NCBI GenBank assembly: GCA_004794785.1
Contig: SJOL01006586.1
Location: forward strand, 1,984,569-2,048,568
Direction of reading: 5' to 3'
DNA: 64,000 nt
Origin: Opisthorchis felineus
Taxonomy: Eukaryota; Platyhelminthes; Trematoda; Opisthorchiida; Opisthorchiidae
Shown here: positions 46,715-58,643 of the stretch, piece by piece
Numbering within the stretch: the stretch's first letter is position 1
Layout of the letters: each line of letters opens with the position of its first letter
Program-made: the position numbers and the translations under genes
Notes under the pieces: model-generated
Database searches by the model: none
Told to the model about the DNA's origin: nothing
The model's input: the letters and a program-made list of their open reading frames with translations, nothing else

Positions 46715-49595
46715 GTTGGTGATACATGTTGGTAATTGGGTTTTTGCATTCGCATTTGACTGCAATCTCTAATCCCTAGACTTCATATGCGTTTCGGATA
46801 TCCAGAGGCGCATTACTTTAGTCCAGTTTGTGGGCTGCCATTCGGCTCCTGTATTGTTTTCATATTCATTCGAGAAGCTTAGGTTTCCACGTACCAATTT
46901 CCACCCACCACCGGACCGCAAAACTGGGCTACCTAAAAAAGAAACCGGTCGAACACCGAATACGTCCTGTGCGAAAACACTGGGATCACCCATTGTTCTT
47001 TTTGTGACAGTGGATAGAAGTGAACGCTTTTCCGTCAGGAAATGCCTTCTTCCATTTTTAGTTATCTCCAGTATTTTCAAGACCAATACATTCATCAAAA
47101 AGACTACTACCTGTTGAGATTTCACTGATGAGATTTTCCAACATTGGAGTCCTATTAACCTCTGCTGCTTCTCATCTTGCTTTACTTTCATGAGTGTGCT
47201 GCTGACATTTTCATTGGGGTTTCACCATTTGAGTTCTATCGCAGACACCAATCTAGTTCTGAAGATAGATATTGCACCTTTGCACTTTCTCTTAGGTAAT
47301 GTACTTTATAGAGTCTTAGTGAGCCAAAGATATGGACTACAGATTTGTTGTTTCAATAGCTTTACAAGAAAAGACACGTCAGCCGTTTATGAAGTGAAAG
47401 GTGTACACCACTACGTTTTCAACATCCTGTCTAGTGAGGATGTCTGAATTTGTACATGCATATGGTTCTCACAATAACTCCAATACAAGCGAAGAAAACG
47501 CAACAAAGCTTGGTCAGTTTGGTTAGCAATGCGACCCTGAGTTTCCACAAATCTACTTTGAAGTAGACAATGTGAAGCTAATGTGATAGGTCCATTCGCA
47601 CTTTTCCCACTGTGAAAACCATTGTCAGGCTAGTGTCATAGCTATTCGGGATACGCAGCGAATAACAATACTTGCTTTATTTGCGTGATGATACTCTCTG
47701 CTCCACACGCTCAGTCACATTACTGACCGCTGCTCAACCCTCTGACCCTGAAAATTGACCCTGTCGCATTCCCCAATATTCTAGTTCGTTTTCTGATGCC
47801 TGTGTACTCACTTATAATCAATACGATGGTTAGTTAGTTGGTCCATTGGTTATTTTTCCGGCCTCAGTGTCTTCTGTTTACTCATGCTTTGTGGGCGTTG
47901 ATTGGACCGATTCCCGTACCAGCTCAGCAGAAGCAAGGATTGTTACTATACGCAGGTTACCATTAACAGCAAAATTTAGAAAATAGAAAGAACAAAAAAA
48001 TCGACAGCTTAAACTCCAATTGGGAAAATTTTCAATGATGAATCCTTGCTCGTGTGCCTTAGAATCTCCACGAAATGCTTTTTGATAATTACAATGTGCC
48101 TGAATGGCTCTTTCCCCTGTGATTCTTGATTCTGCTCTTACTGTAGCCATTTAATTGGTTTAAGGGACACCGATTTTTTTAAATTTGTTCGCTCGACATA
48201 CAAGTTGTCTCAATCTGTCGGAAGTGAATTCAAAGGAAGTAAGCAGGCTGAGTCGCTACTTTATCCAGCTGAAATATCCCGTCCTCACGCCTACTGGTGG
48301 GGATCAGCAACGATAAAAACTGTTCTGGCATCCGTCAGTCTTAAACACCAGTGATTATTTTAAGGTTGCTAGGTCCGTAGACTGAGAATGCCTCCTCATT
48401 CGGCACTCATTGACATAGGAAGCGATCAACTCAGCTGTTCCATAAGCCAGAATAACTAAAGATTGATATTAAGCACCCAAATTTCTGGGCTACCTAAAGT
48501 CCAATACTTTTTCAAACCAGTCAGGCTGTGCTAAGACTGATCCAGTGTCTCACTTGAATAAAGTCCAAATAAAGTCCAAATTTGCACTATTTAGATGTTT
48601 TTTCTTTCGGAATCAGTATTTGATAGCGCAAGTGAATAATGCCGATGGACCAGTAATTTTCAGTCACCTTGAAGGCGACTGAACTGAACTTTACACTAGG
48701 CTGAGCAATAGAGACTGTATTAAATACGCTTTAGGATCCTCCGCAATAGAAGTCTTTCCGTAGTCCTGTGCTCTATATATGACCGTAGGTGTTAGATTAC
48801 CTTCATCCAAATTTTGGTGCTGTTGTTCATTTTAAGGCATACAGCCCTAGTGGACTGAAGTAGTGAAATATCGAAAAGGACAAGCACAGCTCCCGTCTAA
48901 TTGTGCTGCGTGATCATTGTTGGTCAAAATAGCATCTAATTCAAATTGGCGGATTTTCCTTCAACGGTTTTAAAACTCCAGACCACCACTCGGCTGAAAC
49001 GTCCGAAAAATCAAAGTGCGCTGTTTCACTGTTAACATGGGCAAACCAGATAGGCTAGAGAGAGTAAAACTATTCCAAAAAGTTGATGTGCCAGAGGTCT
49101 GTTAAAACCACTCAGTAAGATAGGGCAAGAGCTTTTTCTCCGATCATTAGCGTAACCGGATCTTTCAAAGAGGGAATTGTTGAAGACTTAATTCGTACAG
49201 CAGCTCTCAGTATTGATTGTCTGAATCTTTAGTTTCCGTAATTCATCGAGCTTTGTTTCCTCCGTATGGTGTGTGCTTATTTCCGGTCATGATATCGTCG
49301 ATACTGATAAAAACCGTAGCAAGCCTTTCTTTCAAAAATTCCCCTTCTTCATACACATAATTTTGGACTCCTTGTTTCCGCTCCGCATTCGAAAAAGGGT
49401 CCGAAAGAACTCACAAAATCCGTGGTTCTCTGAACTTTCATATCAGGGTAGCTAGGTTTTTTAAGGACCTTCAGCCTTCTCATTGATCTTAGGGTGGTCT
49501 TGTAGGTGGATTATTTTCGATAAAAAGGACACTGTAAAGATGTCATATTGTTAGTGAAATGCGTTCATATTCAAATTTGAATTGTAAGCTCAAGC
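46715..49595. other. No recognisable gene
   Basis: No exon or known repeat was recognised. A short duplicated AATAAAGTCCAAATAAAGTCC lies near 48560. Confidence 0.4.
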
Positions 49596-49599
49596 GATT

Positions 49600-49800
49600 T
49601 CCGGTGGAAGATCTCGTTTATGGTATTCTTCAACTGAACTTGTTGCACAACTTAATTTTCAAATGAGTTTATTTCGTCATTTACGTAAAAAAGGGGGTTG
49701 CAATAGAATATACGTTTAAAATAAACTCGGAGGTATGCCTACCTGATGAGTATAAGGAAGGTGAAACCAGCAGTGGGTTGTCAAATAGTCTTACAAGTAG
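49600..49800 (-). repeat. Interspersed repeat family 1, minus copy
   Basis: Reverse complement of the family: TATTCTTCAACTGAACTTG near 49624, GCCTACCTGATGAG near 49737 and GGTGAAACCAGCAGTGGG near 49760, in the order expected for a minus-strand copy. Confidence 0.6.
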
Positions 49801-49970
49801 TGAGCTACGTCACATTGTTGTTTGTTCCCCTTTTTCCTTGTTAGGCGAGAGAAAGCTGTGACGAGGATCTCATCAGTTGTCTAACATTTTCAGTATTCAA
49901 ACTGGTCAATCAGTAGACGGGAAAATCCGCTCTCGACCATCTCAAAAATATTCAGACTAAAGCAAACGCA

Positions 49971-49976
49971 TTTATT
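49971..49976 (-). promoter_or_regulatory. Candidate poly(A) signal of gene B
   Basis: TTTATT on the plus strand reads AATAAA on the minus strand, about 107 nt after the gene B stop codon. The position is plausible. AATAAA is common in A/T-rich sequence, so the assignment is tentative. Confidence 0.4.
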
Positions 49977-50082
49977 TGTAGAGGTCCTGTTAGAATAACG
50001 TTATTTCTGATCATCATTTTGACAAAAGTATACGGAGCTATGCGGTTGAGTATAGCAAAGTCTTTTGAGGAATCGTTTGCTG

Positions 50083-50360
50083 TCAGGCCACCGGGACAAA
50101 CCGTGTTACACTCGATTTGGACCAGCCGCAGGCGTTCTTTGCAAATACACTGACGTGTTGCGTGGTTTGCAGGTCTGCGCCGTCAACATCGAATGACTGG
50201 GCCTGGCCCGACACGTAGAAGGAACGAGAAAATCCTGTGTCATCGACAACCATTATATCGTATTCGGTTATCCATTCCTGAGGGTCGACTGTTGGCCAAG
50301 CGACGTGTAGAGCGGTTTCATTTTCGGTTGCTTCAACAGCCAAAGGGGCCGATGGACCTT
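50083..50360 (-). CDS. Gene B, last FN3 exon with stop
   Basis: Starts after TGTATTTTTACAG in phase 1 and runs to TGA (50085-50083): 92 codons including the stop. The domain reads APLAVEATEN, HVAWPTVDPQE with the core Trp, ITEYDIMVVD, then HVSVFAKNACGWSKSS, and it ends VPVA. It pairs with gene A exon 5 (shared W..x..DPxE, EY and AKNACGWS). Like that exon, it stops just after the FN3 fold, so the protein ends without a visible membrane anchor. Confidence 0.85.
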
Positions 50361-50581
50361 CTGTAAAAATACAAGAGAGTGTATGGTTTGCTTTCTAATG
50401 CCCACAACAAAGTTCGAAAATAGTTAGTAAAAAGATAATTGGTTTGAAAGGCTGGCTATTCGGTTCATGCGAAAAGTGACTGTTACTATTAATAACATGT
50501 TTTCAGTTTTGCTAGCAATGGAGATCTTTGAAAATTGTGAGAAAAATTGAATCCATGCATATCAGCTGCCGTAGTTTTTAC

Positions 50582-50678
50582 CTGGGACTTCCCTGATGAA
50601 ATACAGATATAATGACAAAGAGATGATGAGGATATTTGTCATAAATAAGCTTGCAGAAAAAAATCTATATTGTAACAT
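50582..50678 (-). CDS. Candidate alternative leader exon upstream of last gene B exon
   Basis: From ATG (50678) the minus strand encodes 32 codons, MLQYRFF… with a hydrophobic core NILIISLSLYLYFI, to a donor CCAG|GTAAAA in phase 1. That fits the phase-1 acceptor of the 50083-50360 exon across a 221 nt intron. If real, it would give a small secreted or anchored protein with a single FN3 domain. The evidence is only frame and hydrophobicity, in A/T-rich sequence, so the call is weak. Confidence 0.2.
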
Positions 50679-50684
50679 ATTTTC

Positions 50685-52185
50685 CTACAATTTCAATCAA
50701 ATTTTGCCATTTCGAAGTAAGAAGGAAGCGATTGATATCCATTAAATTGAAAACTGACCTTTCAAGAGAGCATGCTTTGTTTATGGGAGATTAACAGTGT
50801 GCTGTAAAAGATGCTCATAGCATGAAAATGACATCCGATGAGACCCGGAACTTTAATCGATTAGATTCCAAAAACAGATGACGCCTGTCGTGAATGCGTA
50901 AAAATTCAATGCAGGTGATAAGGCTTCTAGCCAAATGTGTACTACGGTCGAGAATTGTAGGAGCGCTTAAATCACAGGATGTTACCGCAGTTTTCCCCTT
51001 GTACTCATAAGGTAAGAAGTCTCTGGAACGATGGGCGTCAGATTATAAGAGAAAAATGAACAGTGACGATACATTGTACACTGGACATACAACCGGTATA
51101 CGGCTAATTCATTCATGGAAAGATCACTTTAATGGACCGGCGGAAACTGACTGCTTATCCATAGATTCTTGTTGAACAGAAGCCGAAAACCCGAGTCCGC
51201 AGACCATTACAGATAGAATCTGCGACGGACATTCATTCTAACCGACATGTAGTTGCTCAAACCAAGTGACGGCTGAACCGTGAACTCTTAGGCAGATGAT
51301 TGTCTTTCCCCAATTACATTTCGCTTTGCTATCACCAATTCCACTGCGTATGAGACTTGTAGGGCCGTTAACGATTCAACATGAGACTGCCTGATTCGAC
51401 GGTTCAGGCGTGCTATTCGAACATTCGTAAGACCAACTCATCCATGAGTTGCTCAACTCATGAGATGGCAGGCGATAATTTATAATCCTATTGAAGATTG
51501 GCCGAGTAATCAGCTGTGCATGTGAGACATTAGATCGGGATAAATTAACTGACAATAAACTGACCTGGGAAGGTTTGATCAGGATTGAATGGAAGAACGC
51601 GGCTGCAGGATACTGTCAGTGTAATTTGTGTACGACAGCTATTTGACTATGGATTCAATTATGGTTCGTTTTGAACAAGTTGTTGAGCAGACCAAAGTCA
51701 AGAATGCCGAAATAAAAGAGATTTACACACATGACTTGTTTTTTATAGCTGTGGGTTACTGTGAAGGGAAATACACAGGGAGCTTTGATAAATCTGCAAT
51801 TACCCTGCTGTTTATAAATGACCGGGACTACTGCAAATTTGTCCATTATTAATACATATTAGTGGTTATCCTGTCTTTAGCGATCATGGTAACCTTGTTC
51901 TGAAATGAAAGGTCAAGATCACAGATGAGCTTGTTCTTGAGGTCTGGTGAGGATTTATAGATCTGGCTGGCGGATCCATGCAAATACATTATAAGACCAA
52001 TAACCGCGTTTAAATTATTGCAATGTTTCGGTTCAGTACGATCAACGAGCGTGATTTTTTAACAGTAGTCTAAAAAGAAATCAGTAACTGGTCTGCCCTC
52101 CGAGAAATGTACTGATCTGAACAGCGATTTTTTTCTCGGGGAGATTCAAGTGAACCCCGGTTGAATCTCTCCTCTCTCTACAACT
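50685..52185. other. Intron of gene B; no exon recognised
   Basis: No FN3-like segment was found on the minus strand. A small palindrome lies at 51433-51463. A 74-codon plus frame (51628-51852) has no known motif. Confidence 0.4.
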
Positions 52186-52189
52186 GGAT

Positions 52190-52450
52190 GTGCCGTGCAA
52201 AGGCTGCCTCGTGTTTCATTTGGTACGATATTCGAGAAATCGAACTACATTGTCTTAAATGAAAATGTACACATTGTTGCTAAACCCCATGACCGGTTTC
52301 GCTCTTCCAATTTGGGCTCGTCAGACAGGCGCAGCCATCGAGTTCCCCCCAATCTTATGTTATACCTGAACCCACATTGTACGAAATTCACCAGATACAC
52401 TCATGTACAAACCAGTTTGGTTTTTCCTGGTGACTCAACCTTCGAAGAGC
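52190..52450 (+). repeat. Interspersed repeat family 1, plus copy
   Basis: GCTGCCTCGTGTTTCATTTGG and GTACGATATTCGAG (first half) are followed by GACCGGTTTCGCTCTTCC near 52291, CAATCTTATGTTATACC and CATTGTACGAAATTCACC. It shows both halves of the family in one contiguous copy. Confidence 0.7.
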
Positions 52451-53191
52451 TTCAGCAACTTTTTGAGTAGCTTCATGGTCTACTTTCCGTTTATAGCCTT
52501 CATGATGGGTCATTTTGAGCAAAAATGCCCAAAAGTGTTGCGTGACTTTTTACGTATGTAGAGACAACTTAAAATTCTTTAATCAAACAGACAAACAACG
52601 CCTTGTGGTAACCACACGATGTCCAGTTTGTTGTCAACGTATTTTGCGGTCGGTTTGAATAACGTTTATTCGAATAAGGCTACAGAATTTTATGGTTTGT
52701 CAAGCGTAAACTCGCTACTGGAATGGACTCTGTGACTTCGTCAATAAAAAACACTGCAGCAACTTGTTCGTCCATCGCCAGACCTGTAAGGATTGGTTTT
52801 CCTTATGCTACCCATGAACTCATAGTTTGCATGAAAAGCACGTAAATTAAGGCAAATTTTCGAGCGCAAATGCTGCATATGTGTTAAAATCGACAACTAA
52901 TTGTGAGCATCAGCCATAATAAACAGAAACACGCGAATATTGAAAAAATTGATTAACATTGCAATTCAACCTAGTAAAATCCATCCTGACTTCTGAGTCT
53001 AACAGTTCGGTAATGTCACCTGAGATATTTTCACAGTTAAATTACCTTTCAATTCTGATCCACTTAAAATTTCCAAGACATCAAGAAACTCAAGACAAGT
53101 AGGCCCATCCGATGTGAAATACCGTCGGTAGAAAAAATTACTGGTGGAAAATATTTAGAATCAATACTTTGGTTATTCTTTGGACACCTAC

Positions 53192-53470
53192 CTGTTGGAG
53201 GAGCTTCATAGATAAATGGCGGTGAGTCTGAAGACCATCCACATTCATTTTCCGACCTCACTCGGATATCGTAATGTTGGCAGCCATTCATATCCCTAAG
53301 TGTGGCTGCTCTCGCTCCTCCAGGTACATGAGTTGTGAAGGATTCGCCAGTGTTTGTAGTATATTCAACAATGTGGCCAACGAGAGGTCTGTTTGATGAA
53401 ACTGTCCAGTGTGCAGTATGTCGTCTCCCTGAAGTTGTGATGTTTATAATTTCTGGTTTGTCCGGTACTT
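53192..53470 (-). CDS. Gene B, FN3 exon (partner of A exon 4)
   Basis: A 279 nt exon (93 codons) in phase 1-1, between TGTGAATTTCAG and G|GTAGGTG. The domain reads VPDKPEIINITTSG, TAHWTVSS with the core Trp, HIVEYTTNTG, then MNGCQHYDIRVRSENECGWSSD. It has two cysteines 12 residues apart followed by GWS, the same arrangement as gene A exon 4. It ends YEAPPT, matching the SRPP end of its partner. Only part of the exon is open from a Met; the rest is recognised from the splice borders. Confidence 0.87.
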
Positions 53471-53474
53471 CTGA

Positions 53475-56455
53475 AATTCACAGTGATATCAGCGGTATTG
53501 CTAACAAAATTACTTGTTGATGTTTACCTTCACTTGTTCCAGTCGAAACACTTTTCGGTATAAGATGCTTCCTTTTCCCTGAAGCGTTGTTCAACCGTTT
53601 ACTAGAAATTTCGCTCGCATGCACAAAGTCGATCTGATCTGATAAGTGACTGGCTACTATTTGGTTCATGCTAGTTTTACTGTCAAATTGATATAGGTTG
53701 ATTAGAATCCATGGTACAGAACGTGATGTGCTGTTTGACAGTTAATGAAAAAATGTGCTTCATTTCGAGAACTGGACGGGGAAAAACGGATCATAACGCT
53801 CATTTTACGTGGAAGTCTGAAGGGATTCATTCTCATCCATGCGTGGCACACAGACGGGAGATGATTCACCAAGGTTGCGGATCACATTATCTCACGCCAT
53901 ACGGGCTCCCAGATGAAATTATAATATTAGAGAATTCGTACTGTGTTTCGAGAGAATTATCTGGGTTAAGACTCTGATTGTACTTCTAGCCCTCCGTACG
54001 GTGTTGCTTGCTTTGTCTCAGCTGACGCACCGGTATCAACGTAATGAATTTTCTTCCATTAGTTCAGCCATACTGTAAGTTTATATTGGCCCTTAATCGA
54101 GCCGGAAATAAGGCACGTTTGATCCATTTAACCCGAGGTGGCTGCCGAAAAGAAAGTGTCCGGGTGCTTCGAGCAACTTTTTCAGTACATTTTAGCATAC
54201 TTTTATTTTAGTAACGTGAACAGAGCCTAAGAGAGAATTTAACTACCATTTGCCAAGGCAATCTAGGTCGAAGGCTATTTCTTTGATAAACTGAGAAACA
54301 TTCACAGTGCCAAAGGCATTCAGAGAAAGCTTAAGTGCGTGAACGACGCTGAATTAGGCCATAATATAAAACGATACAAGTATCAAACGCAACCGCAAGT
54401 TTTCCGTCAGTGGCACTACTTGTGAACAACCTATTCAAACTGTTCTGTCTTATCGAAACTGTCATCATTCAAAACTTTTCGAACACTCAATTGAGAGAAA
54501 AGGCCGCTCAACGAAAACAACTCTTGCTGGTAGTGTGAGGAGATTTGGTAGATTTGGGTTGAAATTCCCCCCCCCACACACACACACGCACACCCGCAAG
54601 TGGAGCCAATCTGTTCTGAAAAGCCAAGAAACACGGTACGGCTGTTTCCTCCTTATTGGGAATCATCAAGAGTGTGCTTCTCACAAAACTTCAAAGAAGT
54701 TTCTGACCCACGACTTTCAGGCTATCAGCTGAACACAACTCTTCGGCTATGAACGGTTGGTCAGCAGTGCGATTAAGTCACCTTTAGAGAAAATATGGCA
54801 CCGATCATCATTTACTCACGGGATCCATATCATCTGGTCACACGATTGACTGGCTCCATAAGCAACGACTTCTCAGAGAGAAGTCTCACTCGTCGATAAA
54901 TTGTGGAAAAAATAATAAGAAAGATAGGATAGGTATTTTTAGCCCTACAAAGTGCACACCTTTCATATAATGCACTCATAGGTCATACGGTAAAATCATA
55001 ACTAACTGCAGAGCTAGAATTAGTTGTCACGTCCCCACGAATTTCAAACTGATGTATTAGAATTACCGATCCTAATACACTTCACTGGTATCGTCTAACC
55101 ACCGGACTTGTTCTCCGGGAAATGTGAAGGCGAGAACAGTAGAATGGGATAAACCAAGTGGAATGGTAAGATGCGCACATTTGTTTAATTCTGAAGTTCT
55201 GTTGTTTGGTTTATGCAGGCAAGCCAAGATGTCATTGTTTTGATGTAAGATCACGGATTAGATGCATATCTGGTTATTTACTACGCATGTGTAGCGCTTT
55301 GAGGCTCATATTAGTAATTATCGCTCCATATTTAGCCCAGTTGCACATCTATCCAACGTTATTTTTGGTGTTGAGCTACTTAGGACATATAAGCTGGAGA
55401 AAACGGAAGCAAATATATCTAACCGTGCGCGTACACTCTGTGATTATAGAGGACCCAGCTCCGAGCCCGTGCATCATCGAAGGGTGGGTTTTAAATCCTA
55501 CTTCCATTATGCTGGTGCATTTGGCCAGGCTGTGTGAAACCAAACTTCAAATGAAAGCTTCAGATGGTATCAGTAAGAAAGAACGAACAGTGTAACACAC
55601 TAAGAAAGTTCCCCAAATATAGGTATGTTTACAAAAAGGGAGCGAAATGGACTAGACTGAAAGTTATTTATATTATAAGTGACAGACTGCCTTCCAAAAA
55701 GACGCTTTCAGGAAGAGAGCATCCTTGCCACCCAGATTGAGAAGTACCTTTAGCACATGTGCCGAAACATTTTCACAAGTACTGTTTTGGCAACTCAGCT
55801 GGGGCGGTAGTAATGGGTATCCGCCCGAAAACTGAAGGTTTGGTTATCAGTAATGACATTCGTATAAGTGAATCAATACGGGCAAGCAATATAGTTTCAG
55901 GACCCTATGGTCTAACCATTGGTTAAGTGAATCATTCATCCCATGGAAGTGATATTATGGAACGCTTGCACATGCACCGAACCGAATCGAAATGTGATCA
56001 TTTTATTTCAGTCTGTATCGGAATTTCATCCGGCAATCAAGTGTGCCCGATTAGGAGATCAGTAAAGCAGGACTCAAATGGAAACTAGGACAATCCGCAG
56101 CTTTCATCCTTGCGTTTTATCCGTTTTAGTTCATCAGTGCGTACTGAATGATACTCCACCGTAACAAGATATACCATACACTTGCTAAGGAATGATAGCA
56201 ATGGAGAGTGCATACTAAGAAAGCATCCATAAGAAAGATGCTAATGACTGTTTCCAAAAGCTCATTCTTAGGGGACACAAATGGGCCTTATTTAATACAT
56301 TGATAATTATGAAAATGCCCAACGTCCACCTCAAAATCTTGGAGAAAATGAACGTGCATGTCAAGTAGTATGCTCAGTGCAAATAGTGAAAGTAAGTTCA
56401 GACCGATTTTGATTCAAAATTTGATTCCTTAAATGAAGCAAGTCACTAAAATCCA
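53475..56455. other. Intron of gene B; no exon recognised
   Basis: Holds a C9/(CA)n stretch at 54567-54592 and a relic of repeat family 1 near 54130-54200. A GTGAGTAAA donor-like site near 54815 (minus) has no acceptable open phase-1 exon in front of it. No FN3-like sequence was found. Confidence 0.4.
54567..54592. repeat. Poly-C/(CA)n microsatellite
   Basis: A run of nine C followed by alternating CA, interrupted once by CG. Confidence 0.9.
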
Positions 56456-56460
56456 CTCAC

Positions 56461-56724
56461 CATTTGACGATGCATATGCATGTATGATAGTTGCGTCAGA
56501 CTCTCCGGCAGCACTCCTTGCATATAGGTAAATTTCGTGCGCAAAACACGGCTGGATTCCTTGGCGAAGCGTCTCTGTGCCACCTGCATCAAAGTTTTTC
56601 TGCACATATCCTGAAGGCGTGGAATAATTGGCACGGTATTCCACACCGTCAGCTGGTGCTGCTAGGTTAATGGTGATAGTGTTCACAGTGGAGCTGACCG
56701 AGAGCACTTCAGGAGGTTCTGGAA
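56461..56724 (-). CDS. Gene B, FN3 exon (partner of A exon 3)
   Basis: A 264 nt exon (88 codons) in phase 1-1, after TACTTCTTCCAG and before G|GTGAGTGG. The domain reads PEVLSVSSTVNTITINL, YRANYSTPSG, then IQPCFAHEIYLYARSAAGESD. It shares the YxTPxG, QxCFxHEIxLYA and AGES segments with gene A exon 3 but is five codons shorter, mostly around the C-C' region. It lacks the usual core Trp (INL instead of IxW), as does its partner (IWF). Confidence 0.88.
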
Positions 56725-57722
56725 CTGGAAGAAGTATCAAACAAAATTACCAAGCCGATATATTTGTAATTAAAGGGTCTGCTGGTTCTTAAATTAAAAT
56801 GATAATTTTCCCTATAAGTGCCCGTGCGTGTCAAATATAGTTCGAAAGTTAAGAATGGAGTCAGTGCTTATGAACAGCCAGCAAAATCGAACGTAGTATG
56901 TGGTGCACTACGCCGTGACATTGCTTTATTGACCTAATTTAAACAAGAGTAGGTTTTCCTTCAGAATATGGCCCAGTTACCGAGACAACTTTTTGCCTTT
57001 TTCAGTGTACTGCAAACGGAGTTCCGGAATTCATACTACGAGGCTACCGAGTTCTCATAATCTCAACTTGCATTTTGAGCAAAGTTCAACATCATCTAAG
57101 CACATCCTTCAGAATGTGACCACCACGAGGAATGAAGGATTGGTTGCATCTGTCAAATTTCTAACAGGATCAAATACTATCATTTGGCTGACAGGGGACG
57201 TTGCGTTGGACTCTTCAGATTACTAGCCTTTCTTGAGAACAACTTCACCTGAGTTTTATTGTGCCCCAGCTTTCTTATTGAGAGAGACTATTTGCATGAG
57301 ATATACAGATACAGTGTGCCCATAGGATTTTTAATGCGCTGGAACCTAAGCGTGATTGCCTCCAAAAGACTGACGATTCTTTTTTGCAATTTTTGATCAG
57401 AGTGAAAGGCAAAAAGCTCCCCTGCTTAGGTGTATAGATAGGTTTCAGGCAGTGTTTTCGTCCTAATGAATCAGCATTCGTTGTTTAAGCAAAAAAATTA
57501 AGAACTTTTAATACATAGATTTTGGAGAAAAAATTTTCGCTGAAACAGGGAAGCATGAAATCAGACTTCAGCATTTTTATTTAGAGTTAATTATAACCGC
57601 TGACCATTTTGAATGCACATTCGTGGTGGGATGGAGCAACTCATAAGCCGGCTCACCGAACTACGGATTTTTTGACCTGTCTAAATAGTTGCACTTCAGC
57701 TCTACCTATGTAAGTTACCTAC

Positions 57723-57941
57723 CATACGCACGTAAAACAACAGAAGAGATTTGGTATGACTCGTCACTTTCTTGAAAATGAGCCTTTTGTTCATTTAAAA
57801 ACTGCACTCCACGTTGTTCATCAGACCAACATGAGGTAAAGTGCTGAAATTTGCTGATTTCATTGCCATCAGGGGGTGGAAGCCGGAAGCGTGTAAACGG
57901 AAGGCATAAAGCATATGGTTGACAGTTCTCCGATGGTTGAC
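57723..57941 (-). CDS. Gene B, candidate extra exon
   Basis: A 73-codon open stretch in phase 1-1 (219 nt) between acceptor CCTTTAGCAG and donor G|GTAGGT, in the right orientation between two certain FN3 exons. It encodes FTRFRLPPPDGNEISKF and YQISSVVLRAYG. The latter could be a shortened FN3 F strand, and PPPDG looks like a B-C loop. There are three cysteines (ENC, LCL, SCW). No equivalent was found in gene A. It could be a chance open frame. Confidence 0.35.
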
Positions 57942-58643
57942 CTGCTAAAGGCTCTTGTTCCGGTTTATTTATTCATTTGACATTCCCCGTAGTAACAGCC
58001 GAAAAGCTACATCGGCCTCTACTTGAAGCATCGTGCAACAGCTCAATTCTGTCTGCTCTGTTTTAGATTCTACTGAACGGGTCATTTTCAAGTTTCTAAA
58101 AATCCAACTGCAAAATTCTTGAAGAATGTTGAGCAGTCACTAATCTCACAGAGTTATTTAGTACCTAACTAATTAATAGCAAAAATTATTCCTAAACCAA
58201 GAGAAAAGAACTCCTTACCGACAGCAAAGCTTCGGACAGTTGAAATAATCATATCATCATCAGCTGTAAGAACAGCTGATTATTTGGAAATCCCTAATTG
58301 ACAATGGTACGTGCAATTCACGCATTCTCAACAACTTTCAGCTTTGCCACCTCTACTGATCTCATTGTAATGTTCTTTACTTAACAACATGAAAAATCAT
58401 GTTTCCAGAAGCTGCTTTTTTAAAACGGCCATGATTTAACTCGTCTTCCGGAGATGTGGATAAGAGGATGATTTTGAGTGAAAGCAAGTATCTGTCCTTA
58501 CTCAACCACAATGTGTTAACAATCATAAAATAGGATATTCAACAAATGAGTTAAATGAAGTGAAATACACTACTCGGTGAGGACGGGCATTGGTCTGAAA
58601 AATTCTCGATATACTGTCCCAGTCTTGATGCACTGATGTTTAC

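Noticed and set aside
54800..54900. Good GTGAGTAAA donor on the minus strand, a possible missing FN3 exon of gene B
   Set aside because: The phase-1 frame in front of it is closed by a stop within a few codons and no FN3 motif is present.
55206..55595. 129-codon plus-strand frame with a hydrophobic stretch
   Set aside because: The apparent start is TTG. It lies antisense in a gene B intron and matches nothing I recognise.
58200..58290. Minus-strand CTGATGA followed by AACTGTCC, a possible further hammerhead copy
   Set aside because: There is no GAAA box between them and no SINE head nearby.
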